A DNA stretch of 53,532 bases from Chara braunii (taxonomy: Eukaryota > Streptophyta > Charophyceae > Charales > Characeae): the NCBI GenBank assembly GCA_003427395.1, contig BFEA01000262.1:1592545-1646076 (forward strand). Reading direction: 5' to 3'. Shown here one piece after another: positions 51,498 through 53,532 of the stretch. The stretch's first letter is position 1. The number at the start of each line of letters is the position of its first letter. Both the position numbers and the translations under genes were made by a program. The notes below the pieces were generated by a model that was not told the DNA's origin, did no database searches, and saw nothing but the letters and a program-made list of their open reading frames with translations.

Positions 51498-52073
51498 TCT
51501 ACTAAATTGCATTGCTCTTTTTCTAGGCTACCAAAGTCGCCTGGGGCAACTTGCCCGGCAAGGCCAAAAATGATAAAAAAAATAAAGACTCAAAAAAAAA
51601 AAAAAAATCAAATTTTATTTTTTATTTTAAATTTATTAAAGAACTTCGATGTGACCCTTCGGCGAAAGTAGTTCAGTTAATTTTTCTGCATCACATAATG
51701 TTTTTTCGGATTTTTTCGATTTGTTTTTTTTTTGCTGGGCCCTTTCGTGGTCTTGCACGGCCGGGCTGCCCCGTCACAGAAGGTGACCCGGGCGGACCGG
51801 CTGGTAGCCCAGCTCTTTTTATTATGTTCTTTTTTTTTTTTTAACAATGGTTTTGTTTTTGATTGCTTATTCGAAAAAAAGATTAAAAAAAAAAAAACCT
51901 GTAAACTAGCTTTACGTATTCCATCATCATATCCATCATTCACGACACCTGTCATGCCTCGGAAAAGAAAATAAATAAAAAATGGTGACACCTGTCATGT
52001 CTCGATTACGAAGACGAGACGTATATCTAAGGCCCTCGCGCCACTACTCTCCACATGCACAAAATGACAAAAA
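51498..52073. other. AT-rich with another GC-rich island; no gene
   Basis: 51734-51812 is GC-rich (GGCCGGGCTGCCCCGTCAC, then GACCCGGGCGGACCGGC) between T- and A-runs. ACACCTGTCATG(C/T)CTCG occurs twice (51946, 51989). No gene is recognised. Confidence 0.5.
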
Positions 52074-52207
52074 ATATTGCAATTATGTATTTTCCCATGT
52101 CCTAGCGGAGGATTCAGTCTCATTTTACACATTTGGAAAAATATTGCAATTATGTATTTTCCCATGTTCTAGCGGAGGATTCAGTCTCATTTCACAAATT
52201 TGGAGAG
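52074..52207. repeat. 67-bp tandem duplication
   Basis: ATATTGCAATTATGTATTTT starts both units (52074 and 52141). Both contain CTAGCGGAGGATTCAGTCTC. Confidence 0.92.
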
Positions 52208-53088
52208 CAGTGAAGCAAGGCCCTTACAATACCAGCGCCAAAGCCGTGGACACTTCCTTGCTCCGATTGTAATTTTTTAATATATTTTTTATTTTTTGGT
52301 ATAAAAAAAAGTTTCAAAATTTTAACTTGTACTGTTTATTAACCTTTTTTTTTTTCTTTTTTTTTTGTGTGTTTACATTTCAATATATTAATCGAATTCA
52401 CTGTCCTTTCGTTCAGGGCGAGGCTCTGCCTGAGGTCGCCTGCTCGACGCCCATCGCCTCCTGACGAAAGATCTTCCATGCGCGCACATATAACTGCCTC
52501 TTCGGCACAGGGCATGTAATTATTATTATTATTATTATTTTTACTTTCCTTTACTCGTGTACATAGAATAGGACAGATGTGTTTAGAACATACTAGACCC
52601 ATTTTTTTTAATTTTTTTTATTTTTTTTTTGGGAAAGGCCCATGTTTTGAAATGCTCTGCTTTGTATACTACTATACTTCCTTTTTTTTTTTTTTTCCGA
52701 GCAAAGTATTTCTGCTACTCTCTCGTGTACTATATAAATAGAGGTAAATAACGAAAGCTTTCTGGTTTGTTTCTGTTTGGTTTTACCTCGATTTTTTATT
52801 TTTTTAATTCTCATGAGGCCTACTGCGTCTCCCCCTTCAGGGTTTGGTCGGTGATGCCTTCCCGACGGGGGAACACAACAACATGTTATCAAAGGACGTC
52901 GGGCACGTTGCCCGGCTTGTTTAATAAATTTGGACTTTTACGTCAATAAAAAAAAGTGAAACTTATAAATATCGTCAATATATACGTATGAAATCACACA
53001 GAATTTATATAGAATTATATAAAAGATAAATATTATGTATAATAATATAATAATATCTATAAATCTTACATAATATATATCGTTAATT
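52208..53088. other. AT-rich, no gene recognised
   Basis: There are long T-runs, an ATT-type trinucleotide run (52517-52540) and a short GC-rich segment (52830-52915). The open frames are low-complexity Lys/Asn-rich artefacts. Confidence 0.5.
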
Positions 53089-53429
53089 AGAACTGCCCGG
53101 TAAACCGTAGGCAGAGGAGGGAGAAGAGGACAGCAAACGACGGGCTGTGACAAACTGTTTCGTCGGAGTTTCACCGACTCATCAGGAGGCCGAACCCATA
53201 TATTGTCACATTGTGAATCAGAGCGCAAAAAAGGGAAAAGAAAAAGGAAAAGGAAAAAAGGGGGAGGGGGAAGAGGTAAGGAAAGCTCCACCTGTTCATA
53301 ACCTCTTACGTACAAGGCCAGCCACTTGGATGACAGGTTGATATATCTATATATACATATCCACCATATATACATATCCACCATATATACATATCCACCA
53401 TATATACATATACATATACATATATAGAT

Positions 53430-53463
<34 letters not shown>

Positions 53464-53532
53464 CGTCACAAACAGAACTGCCCGGTAAACCGTAGGCAGA
53501 GAGAGAGAAGAGGACAACAAACGAGGGGCTGT
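53089..53532 (-). repeat. 385-bp tandem repeat containing a hammerhead core (second unit cut by window end)
   Basis: AGAACTGCCCGGTAAACCGT starts at 53089 and again at 53474. The second unit matches the first (AGGCAGAG, GAAGAGGACA(G/A)CAAACGA(C/G)GGGCTGT) up to the window end. CTGCCCGGTAAACCGTAGGC forms a hairpin (CTGCC with GGCAG, CGGT with ACCG). The unit also contains a GGAAAAG-rich part and an 18-19-bp repeat of CATATATACATATCCAC. Tandem ~385-bp units with a hammerhead resemble Penelope-like-element terminal repeats, retrozymes or ribozyme satellites. Confidence 0.8.
53149..53185 (-). ncRNA. Hammerhead ribozyme core
   Basis: The minus strand reads CTGATGA (53185-53179), stem II GTCGG (53178-53174) with CCGAC (53166-53162) around a 7-nt loop, GAAA (53161-53158), a short stem III (three pairs, loop of three) and the cleavage triplet GTC (53151-53149). 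Core and stem II match the hammerhead consensus exactly. Stem I is not obvious next to the core: only GGGTT/AGCCC could pair at a distance, so activity is uncertain. The second repeat unit would carry another copy beyond the window. Confidence 0.7.

Overview
The window is repeat-rich eukaryotic nuclear DNA from an early Illumina-style assembly: it has two N gaps, scattered single Ns and one residual library adapter. Plant-type plastid and mitochondrial fragments, a plastid-like tufA, a plant-type U6 snRNA and a green-lineage-type Penelope-like element point to a streptophyte green alga. A large, repeat-rich charophyte such as Chara is my best guess, but it is an inference. I found no intact, recognisable host protein gene.

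Layout. 1-3950: an L1-type LINE (family 1), split by a 1.4-kb TIR element with an 8-bp target duplication and by a 182-bp short retroinsert with a 13-bp target duplication. 3950-9626: a near full-length but dead LINE (family 2). 9627-10240: the C-terminal end of a third LINE. 10398-13115: a mosaic of plastid (23S rRNA, tufA, psbC, trnP, probable cemA) and mitochondrial (nad7) fragments. 13155-16387: LINE tails, three related TTA/TAA-flanked TIR elements and a hammerhead-ribozyme motif. 18077-21078: a 5'-truncated family-2 LINE on the minus strand with a perfect 14-bp target duplication. 21100-22317, 31440-32897, 42905-44100 and 45594-46480: copies of a repeat built from diverged ~80-100-bp units, two of which end in the same double stem-loop tail seen on LINEs. 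22390-36180: tRNA-like SINEs, TTAA-flanked MITEs and decayed LINEs, around a 2-kb stretch (28.1-31 kb) with no recognisable element. 36720-37860: a LINE C-terminal remnant. 38310-41048: a Penelope-like retroelement with its GIY-YIG nuclease upstream of the RT-linker region. 41530-42202: a LINE-U6 chimera and an A-tailed U6 copy. 44431-49302: more LINE and MITE remnants. 50-53.5 kb: AT-rich DNA with short GC-rich islands, ending in a 385-bp tandem repeat that carries a second hammerhead core.

How the parts relate. The recurring theme is RNA-mediated copying. Several element types share one 3' tail made of two consecutive hairpins followed by poly(A). The hairpin stems keep pairing through compensatory base changes, which suggests that a LINE reverse transcriptase recognises this tail and that unrelated sequences have acquired it. 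U6 and organelle-type rRNA fragments next to homopolymer A/T runs fit the same machinery. The two hammerhead motifs and the GIY-YIG/Penelope remnant fit a second retroelement system that is known to carry ribozymes.
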